DNA of 64,000 nucleotides from Streptococcus oralis. GTDB taxonomy: Bacteria; Bacillota; Bacilli; Lactobacillales; Streptococcaceae. The translations under genes were made by a program, and so were the position numbers. The DNA is taken from assembly GCF_002386345.1 (NCBI RefSeq), contig NZ_CP023507.1, positions 496,001 to 560,000 of the forward strand, in the 5' to 3' direction. Shown here piece after piece: positions 17,202 to 25,834 of this stretch; positions within the stretch are counted from its first letter, which is position 1; each line of letters begins with the position of its first letter. The notes below the pieces were generated by a model that saw nothing but the letters and a program-made list of their open reading frames with translations, did not search any database and was not told the DNA's origin.

Positions 17202-18947
17202 TTGACTGAAAAATCAAGAGAAGAAGAAAAATTAAGCTTTAAAGAGCAGATTCTACGTGATTTAGAAAGAGTAAAAGAACAAGATAAAAGAGAGAAAGAA
17301 GTAGAGATTCCAAATCTGACGGCTTCATCATCTCCAGCTAGTTCAGCAACTCCTTCAGATCTTGAACCAGAAACGTCAACAGAAGAGTTGATGGCTGATT
17401 CCCTATCTGTTGTCGATAAAATCCTAAAAAATGCACCAAGTGTTCCTCCACTTTCAAGTGCTAGAACTGATGAAACGGATGACCAAGAAGAGAAAGAGAT
17501 TAGACAGCCAATCATTGACAAGATTGAAGTTGTAGAATCTGAAGAACCTCTAGTAGAGCCGATTCATCTGGCTGAAGAACCTGTAGTGGAACCTGTTCAA
17601 CCTAAGGTAGAACCAGTTGAGCTTAAACCCGAAGAAAAAGAATTTAACGATACTCCGACTAAGGTTGCCGTAACCTATAAAACAGAAGACAAGAAAGAGG
17701 AAATCACCCCAGGAATGCCTGAAAGAGTTGAGCCTGTTTCTACAGAATCTAGCAGTGGATTAGCTGATGCTCCACGTCGTAGTCGTCGTCAAGGTGCAAC
17801 ACCAACTAAGAAAAAGAAAAAATCAAAAGCTAAAGGTTGCCTAGTAACAGTTCTAGTTCTCCTAGTACTCGTTGCAGTTGGTGGTTACTTTGGTTATGGT
17901 TACGTTCAAGATTCCTTGAAACCTGTGGATGCGAGCTCTAAAGACTACGTAACGGTTCAAATCCCAGACGGTGCAAATGTTCAAGAAATTGGAAGCACCT
18001 TGGAAAAATCTGGTTTGGTTAAACATGGCCTTATCTTTAGTCTTTATGCTAAATATTATAGCCATGCTAACTTGAAGTCAGGTTATTACAACTTGAAGAA
18101 GAGTATGAGTACGGATGAGTTGATTCAAGAATTGGAAAAAGGTGGGACTCCTGAAGCTCAGGCACCTGTTCTTGCAAACTTGACAATTCCAGAAGGCTAT
18201 ACATTAGAGCAAATCGCTCAAACAGTAGGACAACTTCAAGGTGAATTTAAAGAACCTCTTACTGCGGATGCTTTCTTGGCAAAAGCTCAAGATGAGACCT
18301 TTATCTCACAATTAGTAGCCAAGTATCCAAACCTACTTGGAAGTCTTCCAACAAAAGACAGTGGCGTTCGTTATCGTCTTGAAGGTTACCTTTTCCCAGC
18401 TACCTATACGATCAAAGACGGTACAACTGTTGAAAGTTTGATTGATGAGATGGTGGCTGCTATGGATAAGGCTATGTCACCATATTACGCTACGATCAAA
18501 GAAAAGAATCTGACAGTTAATGAATTGCTCAGCATTGCTTCTCTTGTCGAAAAAGAAGGTGCTAAGACCGAAGACCGCAAGAAGATCGCAGGTGTCTTCT
18601 ATAACCGCTTGAATGTTGGTATGCCACTTCAAAGTAATATCGCTATCCTATATGCTCAAGGAAAACTTGGTCAAAAGATTAGTTTAGCAGATGACGCTGG
18701 AATTGATACAACGATTGATTCACCATATAATGTCTATACAAATCTTGGCCTCATGCCTGGACCGGTTGATAGCCCAAGTTCGGATGCGATTGAAGCAAGT
18801 GTAAACCAGACAAAGAGTGAGTACTTGTACTTTGTAGCCAATGTTGAAGATGGTAAAGTATACTTTGCAACAACAAAAGAAGAACATGATCAAAACGTTG
18901 CAGAGCATATCAATAGCAAGTTACCTCAAGCAAGTAGTTCAAACTAA
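17202..18947 (+). CDS. mltG: Endolytic murein transglycosylase
   Basis: 581-aa bitopic membrane protein that cleaves nascent peptidoglycan strands and helps set glycan length; in pneumococcus it acts in peripheral wall synthesis. The first ~210 residues are cytoplasmic, acidic and proline/glutamate-rich. A membrane helix follows at about 213-235 (GCLVTVLVLLVLVAVGG), then a LysM-like/YceG extracellular domain. The catalytic SLVEKEGAKTED block is at ~447-458, with glutamates E450 and E452 the candidates. The start is taken as TTG 17202, spaced 8 nt from AAGGAGG (17187-17193). The in-frame ATG at 17196 is only 2 nt from that site. It has its own promoter and ends at a terminator. Confidence 0.92.
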   Translation: MTEKSREEEKLSFKEQILRDLERVKEQDKREKEVEIPNLTASSSPASSATPSDLEPETSTEELMADSLSVVDKILKNAPSVPPLSSARTDETDDQEEKEIRQPIIDKIEVVESEEPLVEPIHLAEEPVVEPVQPKVEPVELKPEEKEFNDTPTKVAVTYKTEDKKEEITPGMPERVEPVSTESSSGLADAPRRSRRQGATPTKKKKKSKAKGCLVTVLVLLVLVAVGGYFGYGYVQDSLKPVDASSKDYVTVQIPDGANVQEIGSTLEKSGLVKHGLIFSLYAKYYSHANLKSGYYNLKKSMSTDELIQELEKGGTPEAQAPVLANLTIPEGYTLEQIAQTVGQLQGEFKEPLTADAFLAKAQDETFISQLVAKYPNLLGSLPTKDSGVRYRLEGYLFPATYTIKDGTTVESLIDEMVAAMDKAMSPYYATIKEKNLTVNELLSIASLVEKEGAKTEDRKKIAGVFYNRLNVGMPLQSNIAILYAQGKLGQKISLADDAGIDTTIDSPYNVYTNLGLMPGPVDSPSSDAIEASVNQTKSEYLYFVANVEDGKVYFATTKEEHDQNVAEHINSKLPQASSSN

Positions 18948-18980
18948 AATTATGTGGTTTTCCACATAATTTTGTTTTAA
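18946..18980 (+). terminator. Terminator after mltG
   Basis: AAAATTATGTGG (18946-18957), loop TTTT, CCACATAATTTT (18962-18973) followed by GTTTT. Confidence 0.8.
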
Positions 18981-19009
18981 AAAAGTAAATAGAAAAGAAA
19001 GTTAAAAAA

Positions 19010-19492
19010 ATGGCAGAAAAAACTTACCCAATGACCCTTGAAGAAAAGGAAAAACTAGAAAAAGAATTAGAGGAGTTGAAACTCGTCCGACGTCCCGAAG
19101 TCGTAGAGCGTATCAAGATTGCTCGTTCCTATGGAGACCTTTCAGAAAATAGTGAGTATGAAGCGGCGAAAGATGAACAAGCTTTTGTTGAAGGTCAAAT
19201 TTCAAGTCTAGAAACAAAGATTCGCTATGCTGAAATTGTTAATAGCGATGCAGTTGCCCAAGATGAGGTAGCAATCGGTAAAACAGTAACAATCCAAGAA
19301 TTCGGTGAAGACGAAGAAGAGGTCTACATCATCGTCGGTTCTGCAGGTGCAGATGCTTTTGCTGGTAAAGTCTCAAATGAAAGTCCGATTGGCCGTGCTC
19401 TAATTGGCAAGAAGACTGGCGATACTGCAACGATTGAAACACCGGTTGGTAGCTATGATGTCAAAATCTTAAAGGTTGAGAAAACAGCCTAA
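19010..19492 (+). CDS. greA: Transcription elongation factor GreA
   Basis: Binds the secondary channel of RNA polymerase and stimulates cleavage of backtracked transcripts. The 160-aa length is standard. The N-terminal antiparallel coiled coil (about residues 1-75) carries the family block [19 protein letters not shown] with the acidic tip. The C-terminal FKBP-like domain ends with [14 protein letters not shown]. The start follows AAAGAAAG at 18997-19004. No clear promoter was found in the 60-bp gap, so some read-through from mltG is possible. A long hairpin terminator is at 19501-19550. Confidence 0.97.
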   Translation: MAEKTYPMTLEEKEKLEKELEELKLVRRPEVVERIKIARSYGDLSENSEYEAAKDEQAFVEGQISSLETKIRYAEIVNSDAVAQDEVAIGKTVTIQEFGEDEEEVYIIVGSAGADAFAGKVSNESPIGRALIGKKTGDTATIETPVGSYDVKILKVEKTA

Positions 19493-19500
19493 ATAGGATG

Positions 19501-19550
19501 AAAAAGGAGTAGTGAAGGTTTTACCTTGCTCAACTCCTTTTTGGTTTTTT
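19501..19550 (+). terminator. Terminator after greA
   Basis: AAAAAGGAGT (19501-19510) pairs with ACTCCTTTTT (19533-19542). An inner AAGGT/ACCTT hairpin caps the stem, and a second T-run follows. Confidence 0.85.
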
Positions 19551-19568
19551 GGATAAATAGGAGACTAT

Positions 19569-20933
19569 ATGAGTTCAAATAAGAAGAAAAATAAAATGGA
19601 GCGTGGTTTAACCAATCGCCATGTTCAGGTGATGGCCATTGCGGGAACAATCGGAACCGGACTTTTCCTAGGTGCTGGTCGCTCTATCAGCCTTACAGGA
19701 CCTTCTATCATCCTGATTTACATGATTACTGGAGCCTTTATGTTTTTGATGATGAGGGCTGTTGGGGAGATGCTGTATCAGGATCCAGAACAACATACCT
19801 TTATCAACTTTATCACCCGTCATTTGGGGAAAGGCTGGGGATATTTCTCAGTTTGGTCTTATTGGTTGTCAGTTGTCTTTATCGGTATGGCAGAAATCAC
19901 TGCCATCTCAGACTATGTCCGCTTCTGGTTCCCTACCTGGCCTAGCTGGATGATTCAGCTTGTCTTTTTAACGATTTTGGCTTTGGTCAATCTGATTGCG
20001 GTTAAGCTCTTTGGAGAAGTCGAGTTTTGGTTTGCTATGGTCAAGATTGTGGCGATTTTAGCCATGATTGCCACTGGGGTATTTATGGTTTTGACAGGCT
20101 TTAAGACACCGCATGGTGTTGCAAGCTTGGCAAATATCAGCGACCAGTTCTCTCTTTTTCCAAACGGAGTTATGAACTTTGTCATGGCCTTTCAAATGGT
20201 ATTTTTTGCCTATCTGATGATTGAGTTTATCGGGGTAACAACTTCTGAAACAAAGAACCCTCGTCAGGTCTTGCCCAAAGCTGTTAAGGAAATTCCTCTC
20301 AGAATTATCTTCTTCTACGGGGGAGCTCTCATTGCGATTATGGCCATTATTCCTTGGTCTTATCTTAATTCTTCAGATTCTCCATTTGTAACGGTCTTTG
20401 AACTGGCGGGGATCAAGTGGGCGGCGGCTCTAATCAACTTTGTTGTCTTGACATCAGCGGCGTCTGCTCTTAACTCAACTCTCTACTCAACAGGGAGACA
20501 CTTATATCAGATTGCCCATGATTCGCCAAATCGTTTCTTAAAGGCCATCAAGGTCGATACCCTTTCTCGCCACAATGTACCTCAAAATGCCATCATCGCC
20601 TCAGCGATCTTGATTGCTCTGGCTGCCTTTATCAACGTGCTACCAGGTGTTTCAGATGCCTTTGCTTTGATCACCGCATCCTCATCAGGTGTTTACATCG
20701 CGATTTATATCTTGATTATGGTGGCTCATCTCAAATACCGCAAGTCACAAGACTTCATGGCTGATGGCTACCTTATGCCTCAGTATCGCTTGCTTAATCC
20801 CCTAACCATTCTCTTTTTTGTCTTTGTTTTCGTGACTCTCTTTTTGCAAGAGTCTACCTTCATGGGGGCAGTTGGTTCTGCCATCTGGATCCTTGTTTTT
20901 GGGATTTATAGTCAGTGGAAATTTAGAAAATAA
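19569..20933 (+). CDS. Amino-acid permease, AAT/APC family
   Basis: 454-aa transporter with about 12 predicted membrane segments. The N-terminus has the amino-acid-transporter signature: ERGLTNRHVQVMAIAGTIGTGLFLGAG, with the substrate-binding GTIGTGLFLG in helix 1. A conserved FAYLMIEFIGVTTSETKNPR segment lies in the middle. It should import an amino acid with protons. The closest general type is the CycA-like (D-Ala/D-Ser/Gly) or AAT group; substrate cannot be read. Ribosome site ATAGGAGA precedes ATG 19569. No clear promoter was seen between the greA terminator and the start. Confidence 0.88.
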   Translation: MSSNKKKNKMERGLTNRHVQVMAIAGTIGTGLFLGAGRSISLTGPSIILIYMITGAFMFLMMRAVGEMLYQDPEQHTFINFITRHLGKGWGYFSVWSYWLSVVFIGMAEITAISDYVRFWFPTWPSWMIQLVFLTILALVNLIAVKLFGEVEFWFAMVKIVAILAMIATGVFMVLTGFKTPHGVASLANISDQFSLFPNGVMNFVMAFQMVFFAYLMIEFIGVTTSETKNPRQVLPKAVKEIPLRIIFFYGGALIAIMAIIPWSYLNSSDSPFVTVFELAGIKWAAALINFVVLTSAASALNSTLYSTGRHLYQIAHDSPNRFLKAIKVDTLSRHNVPQNAIIASAILIALAAFINVLPGVSDAFALITASSSGVYIAIYILIMVAHLKYRKSQDFMADGYLMPQYRLLNPLTILFFVFVFVTLFLQESTFMGAVGSAIWILVFGIYSQWKFRK

Positions 20934-20939
20934 ATCATG

Positions 20940-20970
20940 AACTCATCAACTCTGTTTGGTGAGTTTTTCT
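20940..20970 (+). terminator. Terminator after the permease
   Basis: AACTCATCAA (20940-20949) pairs with TTGGTGAGTT (20956-20965), one G-U pair, followed by TTTCT. Confidence 0.75.
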
Positions 20971-20973
20971 AGT

Positions 20974-21002
20974 TTGACAGTCCATCGAAATAAGACTATA
21001 AT
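20974..21002 (+). promoter_or_regulatory. Consensus promoter of the GNAT gene at 21033
   Basis: TTGACA (20974-20979), 17-bp spacer, TATAAT (20997-21002): a perfect sigma-A consensus. Confidence 0.85.
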
Positions 21003-21032
21003 CAAGCTGTGGTAGTTTATTAGGAGGTTTGG

Positions 21033-21443
21033 ATGCACGTTAGATTGGAAAATAAGGAGTCGCATAAAGCGCAGGAAATAGGGGATTTGATTCGTGCTTA
21101 TAATCGTTCCAAAAGAGAAGAGGCTGAGAGCGAGCCACTGAATCTTTATCTCGAAGATGAAAAGGGCAATCTCATGGCGGGCTTAGTAGCTGAGACTTTC
21201 GGAAATTGGCTGGAAATCGAATATTTGTTTGTGAGAGAGGAATTACGGGGACAAGGAATCGGTTCGAAACTATTGCAGCGAGCAGAAAATGAAGCCAAGA
21301 ATCGAAACTGTCGTTTTTCTTTCGTGAATACTTACCAGTTTCAAGCGCCAGATTTTTATATAAGCCATGGCTACAAGGAAGTCTTTACCTTGCAAGATTA
21401 TCCCTACACAGGACAAAGATACTATTACCAAAAGGATTTGTGA
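21033..21443 (+). CDS. GNAT-family N-acetyltransferase
   Basis: 136-aa GNAT protein with the acetyl-CoA loop VREELRGQGIGSKLLQ and the C-terminal PDFYISHGYKEV motif. The combination of a short N-terminal region, the WLEIEYLFVREELRGQGIG core and the YPYTGQRYYYQK end resembles small stand-alone GNATs found widely in Firmicutes. Substrate unknown. The gene is monocistronic: perfect-consensus promoter at 20974-21002, AGGAGGT ribosome site, terminator at 21499-21532. The consensus promoter suggests strong constitutive expression, unusual for an accessory acetyltransferase. Confidence 0.8.
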   Translation: MHVRLENKESHKAQEIGDLIRAYNRSKREEAESEPLNLYLEDEKGNLMAGLVAETFGNWLEIEYLFVREELRGQGIGSKLLQRAENEAKNRNCRFSFVNTYQFQAPDFYISHGYKEVFTLQDYPYTGQRYYYQKDL

Positions 21444-21498
21444 CCTAGACTTCTTTCTTTTGGAGAGGAACTTAGCTAAGTATCAAAAAAGAACGAAT

Positions 21499-21532
21499 AC
21501 TCTTTATCATGTAAGATGATAGAGAGTTTTTT
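21499..21532 (+). terminator. Terminator after the GNAT gene
   Basis: ACTCTTTATCAT (21499-21510), loop GTAAG, ATGATAGAGAGT (21516-21527), then TTTTT; one G-U pair. Confidence 0.8.
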
Positions 21533-21584
21533 GTTAATGAAATCTTACAAAATGACATTTATATATTGCATTAAGTTAGATATA

Positions 21585-21593
21585 TGGTATAAT
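21585..21593 (+). promoter_or_regulatory. Extended -10 promoter of the XRE/membrane pair
   Basis: TGG-TATAAT with the -10 at 21588-21593; a TTGCAT lies 15 bp upstream of the -10. Confidence 0.7.
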
Positions 21594-21640
21594 GTTTTTA
21601 AAAGAAGCGCAACTTTTTAAAATGTTGAAGGAGGACGCTA

Positions 21641-21850
21641 GTGGCTAAAAACTTAAAATTAAAATTAGCTCGGGTGGAGCGTGATTTAACACAAGGGGAT
21701 TTGGCAGAGGCTGTGGGTGTTACTAGGCAGACTATAGGCTTGATAGAAGCAGGGAAATACAATCCTAGTCTCTCCCTTTGCCAGTCCATTTGCAGATGCT
21801 TAGGCAAAACTTTAGATCAATTATTTTGGGAGGAAGAAGATGAAAAATAG
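21641..21850 (+). CDS. Small XRE-family DNA-binding regulator
   Basis: 69-aa protein that is almost entirely one Cro/C1 helix-turn-helix: LARVERDLTQGDLAEAVGVTRQTIGLIEAGKYNPSLSL, with the recognition helix around VTRQTIGLIE. It matches the YozG-like mini-regulators that usually sit beside a small membrane protein. The start is a GTG behind a strong GGAGGA. Its last 11 bases overlap the start of the membrane-protein gene at 21840, so the two are translationally coupled. It may repress its own promoter, although no operator dyad was found. A comparable pair in reversed order is at 57368-57898. Confidence 0.85.
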   Translation: MAKNLKLKLARVERDLTQGDLAEAVGVTRQTIGLIEAGKYNPSLSLCQSICRCLGKTLDQLFWEEEDEK

Positions 21851-22328
21851 ATTTTTTTATTATCAATTACTAGACGAAAGAGAAGAACAACTGATGAATA
21901 AAGCGGGGGCTGAAAGTTTCTATATCTCTATAGCTTTCTTGCTTTTATCTTATATGATTACAGTATTAGCACCAAGTCTTTTTAATCCGATAATGATTCT
22001 CATCATTATCATTATTGGAACTTCTTACTTTTTCGGCCGTGCTCGAGATTTGGGTGTGAACTACTATAGTCGTTTTCATTTTACGATTGGAGGGTGTTTG
22101 CTGGTAACTCTCGCTATTACGACTCTTTTGATGTTGCAGAATTATCAATTCAATATCGAAATTTATCAGCACAATCCTCTGAACCTTAAATATTTGTCTG
22201 CTTGGGTTATTACTTATCTGATTTACCTTCCTTGGGTTTTTATCGGCAATCTTGGGCTTAAAAGTTATGGCGAATGGGCTCAAAAAAAGTTTGAGCAAGA
22301 TATGGATGAACTGGAGAATGGAGAATAG
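21840..22328 (+). CDS. Small membrane protein paired with the XRE regulator
   Basis: 162-aa protein with four predicted membrane segments: about residues 27-46, 49-66, 82-101 and 120-140. The N-terminal cytoplasmic segment is charged and has a DEREEQLMNKAGAES motif seen in such partners. The C-terminal tail is acidic (QDMDELENGE). Function unknown. It overlaps the XRE gene by 11 bp and is preceded by GAGGAAGAAG, so the pair forms one unit. In related systems the membrane protein is proposed to sense or hold the regulator, but nothing here proves that. Confidence 0.65.
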   Translation: MKNRFFYYQLLDEREEQLMNKAGAESFYISIAFLLLSYMITVLAPSLFNPIMILIIIIIGTSYFFGRARDLGVNYYSRFHFTIGGCLLVTLAITTLLMLQNYQFNIEIYQHNPLNLKYLSAWVITYLIYLPWVFIGNLGLKSYGEWAQKKFEQDMDELENGE

Positions 22329-22340
22329 CTTGTTAGCTTT

Positions 22341-22369
22341 TTATCAATCTCAGTAAAATGTGTTATAAT
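22341..22369 (+). promoter_or_regulatory. Promoter of pncB-nadE
   Basis: TTATCA (22341-22346), 17-bp spacer, TATAAT (22364-22369) with an upstream TG (extended -10). The untranslated leader is about 70 nt. Confidence 0.7.
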
Positions 22370-22444
22370 AGTACTAATTTATCGGATGGTGTGAAAGTTG
22401 TAGAATACGTTCATACCTTTGTAAAGTAGGAAGAAGGAAAACAG

Positions 22445-23905
22445 ATGTATCCAGATGATAGTTTGACATTGCACACGGACTTGTACCAGATTAACATGAT
22501 GCAAGTTTACTTTGACCAAGGAATTCACAATAAGAAGGCGGTCTTTGAAGTTTATTTCCGTCAGCAACCTTTTCAGAACGGCTATGCAGTTTTTGCTGGT
22601 TTGGAAAGAATTGTACATTATCTTAAAGACTTGCGCTTTTCAGATAGCGATATTGCCTACTTGGAGTCGCTTGGCTATCATGGGGCATTCTTAGACTACC
22701 TCCGCAATCTTAAGTTGGAGTTGACGGTTCGTTCTGCCCAAGAAGGGGACTTGGTTTTTGCTAATGAGCCGATTGTGCAGGTGGAAGGACCTCTAGCCCA
22801 ATGCCAATTGGTCGAAACGGCTCTTTTAAACATCGTTAACTTTCAAACCTTGATAGCGACCAAGGCAGCACGTATTCGTTCAGTCATTGAAGATGAGCCT
22901 TTGATGGAATTCGGGACACGTCGTGCGCAAGAAATGGATGCAGCTATCTGGGGAACACGCGCAGCCGTGATTGGTGGGGCCAACGGGACTAGCAATGTGC
23001 GAGCAGGGAAGCTCTTTGGTATTCCAGTATTGGGGACTCATGCTCATGCCTTGGTACAGGTTTATGGAAACGACTATAAGGCCTTTAAGGCCTATGCGTC
23101 AACCCATCGAGACTGTGTCTTTCTAGTAGATACTTATGACACTTTGCGTATCGGTGTGCCGGCTGCTATTCAGGTGGCGCGTGAGTTAGGTGATAAGATC
23201 AATTTTAAAGGCGTTCGTATCGACTCAGGGGATATAGCCTATATTTCCAAGAAAGTTCGCCAACAGTTAGATGAGGCTGGATATCCAGATGCCAAAATTT
23301 ACGCTTCCAATGACCTCGATGAAAATACTATCCTTAACCTCAAAATGCAACACGCTAAGATTGACGTTTGGGGGGTGGGTACCAAGCTGATTACAGCCTA
23401 TGACCAGCCAGCTCTTGGAGCAGTATATAAGATTGTGGCTATCGAAGATGAGAATGGTCAGATGCGCAATACCATCAAGCTTTCAAGCAATGCTGAAAAA
23501 GTATCGACACCAGGTAAGAAGCAAGTATGGCGCATTACCAGTCGTGAAAAAGGCAAGTCAGAAGGTGACTACATTACTTATGATGGTGTGGATGTGAGCG
23601 GCATGACAGAAATCAAGATGTTTCATCCGACCTATACCTACATCAAAAAGACCGTTCGAAACTTTGATGCTGTTCCTCTCTTGGTGGATATTTTCAAAGC
23701 AGGAACATTAGTTTACAACTTGCCTAGTTTAACAGAAATTCAGGCCTATGCTCGCAAGGAATTTGACAAGCTTTGGGATGAGTACAAACGGGTACTCAAT
23801 CCACAGCACTATCCAGTAGATTTGGCGCGTGATATTTGGCAAGATAAGATGGACTTGATTGACAAGATGCGCAAGGAAGCCCTTGGTGAAGGAGAAGAAG
23901 AATGA
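22445..23905 (+). CDS. pncB: Nicotinate phosphoribosyltransferase
   Basis: First step of the Preiss-Handler salvage route: nicotinate plus PRPP to nicotinate mononucleotide. The 486-aa protein begins [15 protein letters not shown], the family's active-site entry. It also shows [13 protein letters not shown], which carries the arginines of the substrate pocket, then the [10 protein letters not shown] phosphate-binding block and [10 protein letters not shown]. The conserved histidine that is autophosphorylated in this family should lie in [10 protein letters not shown]. The ribosome site AGGAAGGAAAA precedes ATG 22445. The stop overlaps the nadE start as ATGA, making a dedicated NAD salvage operon. 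Confidence 0.95.
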   Translation: MYPDDSLTLHTDLYQINMMQVYFDQGIHNKKAVFEVYFRQQPFQNGYAVFAGLERIVHYLKDLRFSDSDIAYLESLGYHGAFLDYLRNLKLELTVRSAQEGDLVFANEPIVQVEGPLAQCQLVETALLNIVNFQTLIATKAARIRSVIEDEPLMEFGTRRAQEMDAAIWGTRAAVIGGANGTSNVRAGKLFGIPVLGTHAHALVQVYGNDYKAFKAYASTHRDCVFLVDTYDTLRIGVPAAIQVARELGDKINFKGVRIDSGDIAYISKKVRQQLDEAGYPDAKIYASNDLDENTILNLKMQHAKIDVWGVGTKLITAYDQPALGAVYKIVAIEDENGQMRNTIKLSSNAEKVSTPGKKQVWRITSREKGKSEGDYITYDGVDVSGMTEIKMFHPTYTYIKKTVRNFDAVPLLVDIFKAGTLVYNLPSLTEIQAYARKEFDKLWDEYKRVLNPQHYPVDLARDIWQDKMDLIDKMRKEALGEGEEE

Positions 23906-24726
23906 GTTTGCAAGAGACCATTATCCAGCAACTGGGCGTCAAACAAGTGATTGATGCCCAGGAAGAAATTCGTCGTTCGATTGACTTCTTAAAAAGATAC
24001 TTGAAAAAACACCCCTTCCTTAAAACCTTTGTACTAGGGATTTCTGGAGGACAAGACTCAACCTTGGCAGGGCGCTTGGCGCAATTAGCTATGGAAGAAA
24101 TGCGAGCAGAGACAGGAGATGACAGCTACCAATTTATTGCTGTCCGCCTGCCATATGGCGTGCAGGCAGATGAGGCAGATGCTCAAAAAGCTCTTGCTTT
24201 CATCCAGCCAGATGTCAGTCTAGTTGTAAATATCAAGGAATCAGCTGATGCTATGACAGCAGCAGTTGAAGCGACAGGAAGTCCTGTTTCAGACTTCAAC
24301 AAGGGCAATATTAAGGCTCGTAGTCGTATGATTGCCCATTATGCCCTTGCGGGTGCCCATAGCGGAGCCGTCATTGGAACAGACCATGCTGCGGAAAATA
24401 TCACAGGCTTTTTTACCAAGTTTGGTGATGGTGGTGCAGACATTCTCCCTCTTTACCGCCTCAATAAACGCCAAGGAAAACAACTCTTGAAGGAACTTGG
24501 TGCAGACCCAGCCCTTTATGAAAAAATCCCAACAGCAGATTTGGAAGAAGAAAAACCAGGTATTGCAGACGAAGTAGCCTTGGGAGTCACATACAATGAA
24601 ATTGATGACTACCTCGAAGGTAAAACCATCAGCCCAGAAGCCCAAGCAACTATCGAAAACTGGTGGCACAAAGGCCAACACAAACGTCACCTACCAATCA
24701 CCGTATTTGATGACTTTTGGGAGTAA
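23902..24726 (+). CDS. nadE: Ammonia-dependent NAD synthetase
   Basis: Final step of NAD synthesis: amidates nicotinate adenine dinucleotide with ATP and ammonia. The 274-aa size is that of the NH3-dependent form without a glutaminase domain. The ATP-pyrophosphatase P-loop SGGQDS is at 48-53; [22 protein letters not shown] and the C-terminal [13 protein letters not shown] are family hallmarks. It overlaps pncB by 4 bp (ATGA) with GGAGAAGAAG upstream. A perfect hairpin terminator at 24725-24747 begins at its stop codon. Confidence 0.96.
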   Translation: MSLQETIIQQLGVKQVIDAQEEIRRSIDFLKRYLKKHPFLKTFVLGISGGQDSTLAGRLAQLAMEEMRAETGDDSYQFIAVRLPYGVQADEADAQKALAFIQPDVSLVVNIKESADAMTAAVEATGSPVSDFNKGNIKARSRMIAHYALAGAHSGAVIGTDHAAENITGFFTKFGDGGADILPLYRLNKRQGKQLLKELGADPALYEKIPTADLEEEKPGIADEVALGVTYNEIDDYLEGKTISPEAQATIENWWHKGQHKRHLPITVFDDFWE

Positions 24727-24747
24727 AAACCTCCAGTGGAGGTTTTT
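24725..24747 (+). terminator. Terminator of pncB-nadE
   Basis: AAAAACCTCC (24725-24734), loop AGT, GGAGGTTTTT (24738-24747): a perfect 10-bp stem. Confidence 0.9.
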
Positions 24748-24748
24748 A

Positions 24749-25112
24749 CCCCGAGCCTGGAAACGAGAAAGCGAGGAAGGTCCGGGGAACTTTTTTAGCC
24801 CGAGTCTAGAAATGAGAAAGCGAGGCAGATTTGGTAACTCGAAGAGTTCGATTTTCCTTGTCTCACCCCCGCAACGATGACTAGGTTTGAAAAAGCTTGG
24901 TAAAGCGCATTTCAAACCAGACAGCGACTGCGTCATGGGACTAGATAAAACACTTGTTTCCTAGCTGTTACTGAGTATAGTCTTTTTACCCTGAGCCTAG
25001 AAATGAGAAAACGAGGAAGGTCCGAGGGGACCTTCTTCGCTTCTAGTCTTGAATAGAGAAGTAAGGCAGAGCAATGGAAGTATAAACCTAATTCCAAGGA
25101 TAGAAAGTGAGG
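24749..25112. repeat. Non-coding patch of degenerate ~40-bp direct repeats
   Basis: The 370-bp gap between nadE and the next gene holds related units. Unit A is 24749-24787, B 24799-24834, C 24989-25029, and more decayed copies lie near 25039-25075 and 25093-25112. The shared core reads GAGYCTRGAAAYGAGAAARCGAGG. Units A and C end in AAGGTCC...GGACCTT-type hairpins, and A is followed by T6. The middle (24835-24985) has no gene or recognisable element. It is not a BOX or RUP element as far as I can tell. It may be a family of intergenic repeats or tandem terminator-like hairpins. Confidence 0.6.
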
Positions 25113-25119
25113 TAACATC

Positions 25120-25671
25120 ATGAAAGCAATCGGTACGCAAATATTACAGACAGAACGTTTGATCTTGAGAAGATTTGTGGAGAGTGATGCAGAAGCTATG
25201 TTTCAAAATTGGTCTTCATCTGCTGAGAATCTGGCCTATGTCACCTGGGATCCTCATCCTGATGTCGAGGTGACTCGGAACTCGATTCGAAATTGGGTTG
25301 CATCCTATACTAATCCCAACTATTACAAATGGGCCATTTGTCTCAAAGAAAACCCAGAGCAAGCGATAGGAGATATTAGCATCGTTGCAATGGATAAGAA
25401 CGATTCTTCTTGTGAAATTGGGTGTGTTTTAGGAAAAAACTTTTGGGGCCGAGGTATGATGACAGAGGCCTTGAAAGCTGTGTTAGATTTTTGTTTTACT
25501 CAAGCAGGCTTTCAAAAAGTCAGAGCTCGTTACGCTAGTCTCAATCTAGCTTCAGGCCGTGTTATGGAAAAAGCGGGAATGTCTTATCTAAAAACCATTG
25601 CCAATGGTGTGGAGAGAAAAGACTACGTTGCGGACCTTATTTATTACCAGATAAGTAGGGAGGACAGGTGA
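25120..25671 (+). CDS. RimJ/RimL-type GNAT acetyltransferase
   Basis: 183-aa GNAT of the ribosomal-protein-alanine acetyltransferase (RimJ/RimL, Acetyltransf_3) type. It opens with ILQTERLILRRFVESDAEAMF, followed by the acetyl-CoA block EIGCVLGKNFWGRGMMTEALKAV and the late NLASGRVMEKAGM motif. Such enzymes acetylate protein N-termini or small amines; the real substrate is unknown. The ribosome site is GAAAGTGAGGT at 25102-25112. No promoter was identified within the upstream repeat patch. A terminator follows at 25692-25718. Confidence 0.85.
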   Translation: MKAIGTQILQTERLILRRFVESDAEAMFQNWSSSAENLAYVTWDPHPDVEVTRNSIRNWVASYTNPNYYKWAICLKENPEQAIGDISIVAMDKNDSSCEIGCVLGKNFWGRGMMTEALKAVLDFCFTQAGFQKVRARYASLNLASGRVMEKAGMSYLKTIANGVERKDYVADLIYYQISREDR

Positions 25672-25691
25672 TTCTCTTTTCTGTTTCTACC

Positions 25692-25718
25692 AAAGTCAGA
25701 CCTTGTCTGGCTTTTTTT
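25692..25718 (+). terminator. Terminator after the RimJ/RimL-like gene
   Basis: AAAGTCAGAC (25692-25701), loop CTT, GTCTGGCTTT (25705-25714) then TTTT; one G-U pair. Confidence 0.8.
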
Positions 25719-25773
25719 GTGCCAGATTTCTAAATAAACTGATTAAATTCCTATTTTTCCCTATCATTGTCCC

Positions 25774-25802
25774 TGTTTTTTCTGGAGTTTTGGGGATATA
25801 AT
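25774..25802 (+). promoter_or_regulatory. Promoter of ccdA-etrx-msrAB
   Basis: TATAAT at 25797-25802 with only a weak -35 (TGTTTT, 25774-25779) 17 bp upstream. Confidence 0.55.
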
Positions 25803-25834
25803 AGACCTATCAAATCAAAGAATGGAGGAAGGCA

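Noticed and set aside
24289..24690. 133-codon minus-strand frame opposite nadE
   Set aside because: Fully inside a well-supported gene, no ribosome site or family motif.
24749..25112. BOX or RUP element in the gap after nadE
   Set aside because: The boxA/boxB/boxC sequences and RUP ends I remember are not present; kept only as an unnamed repeat patch.
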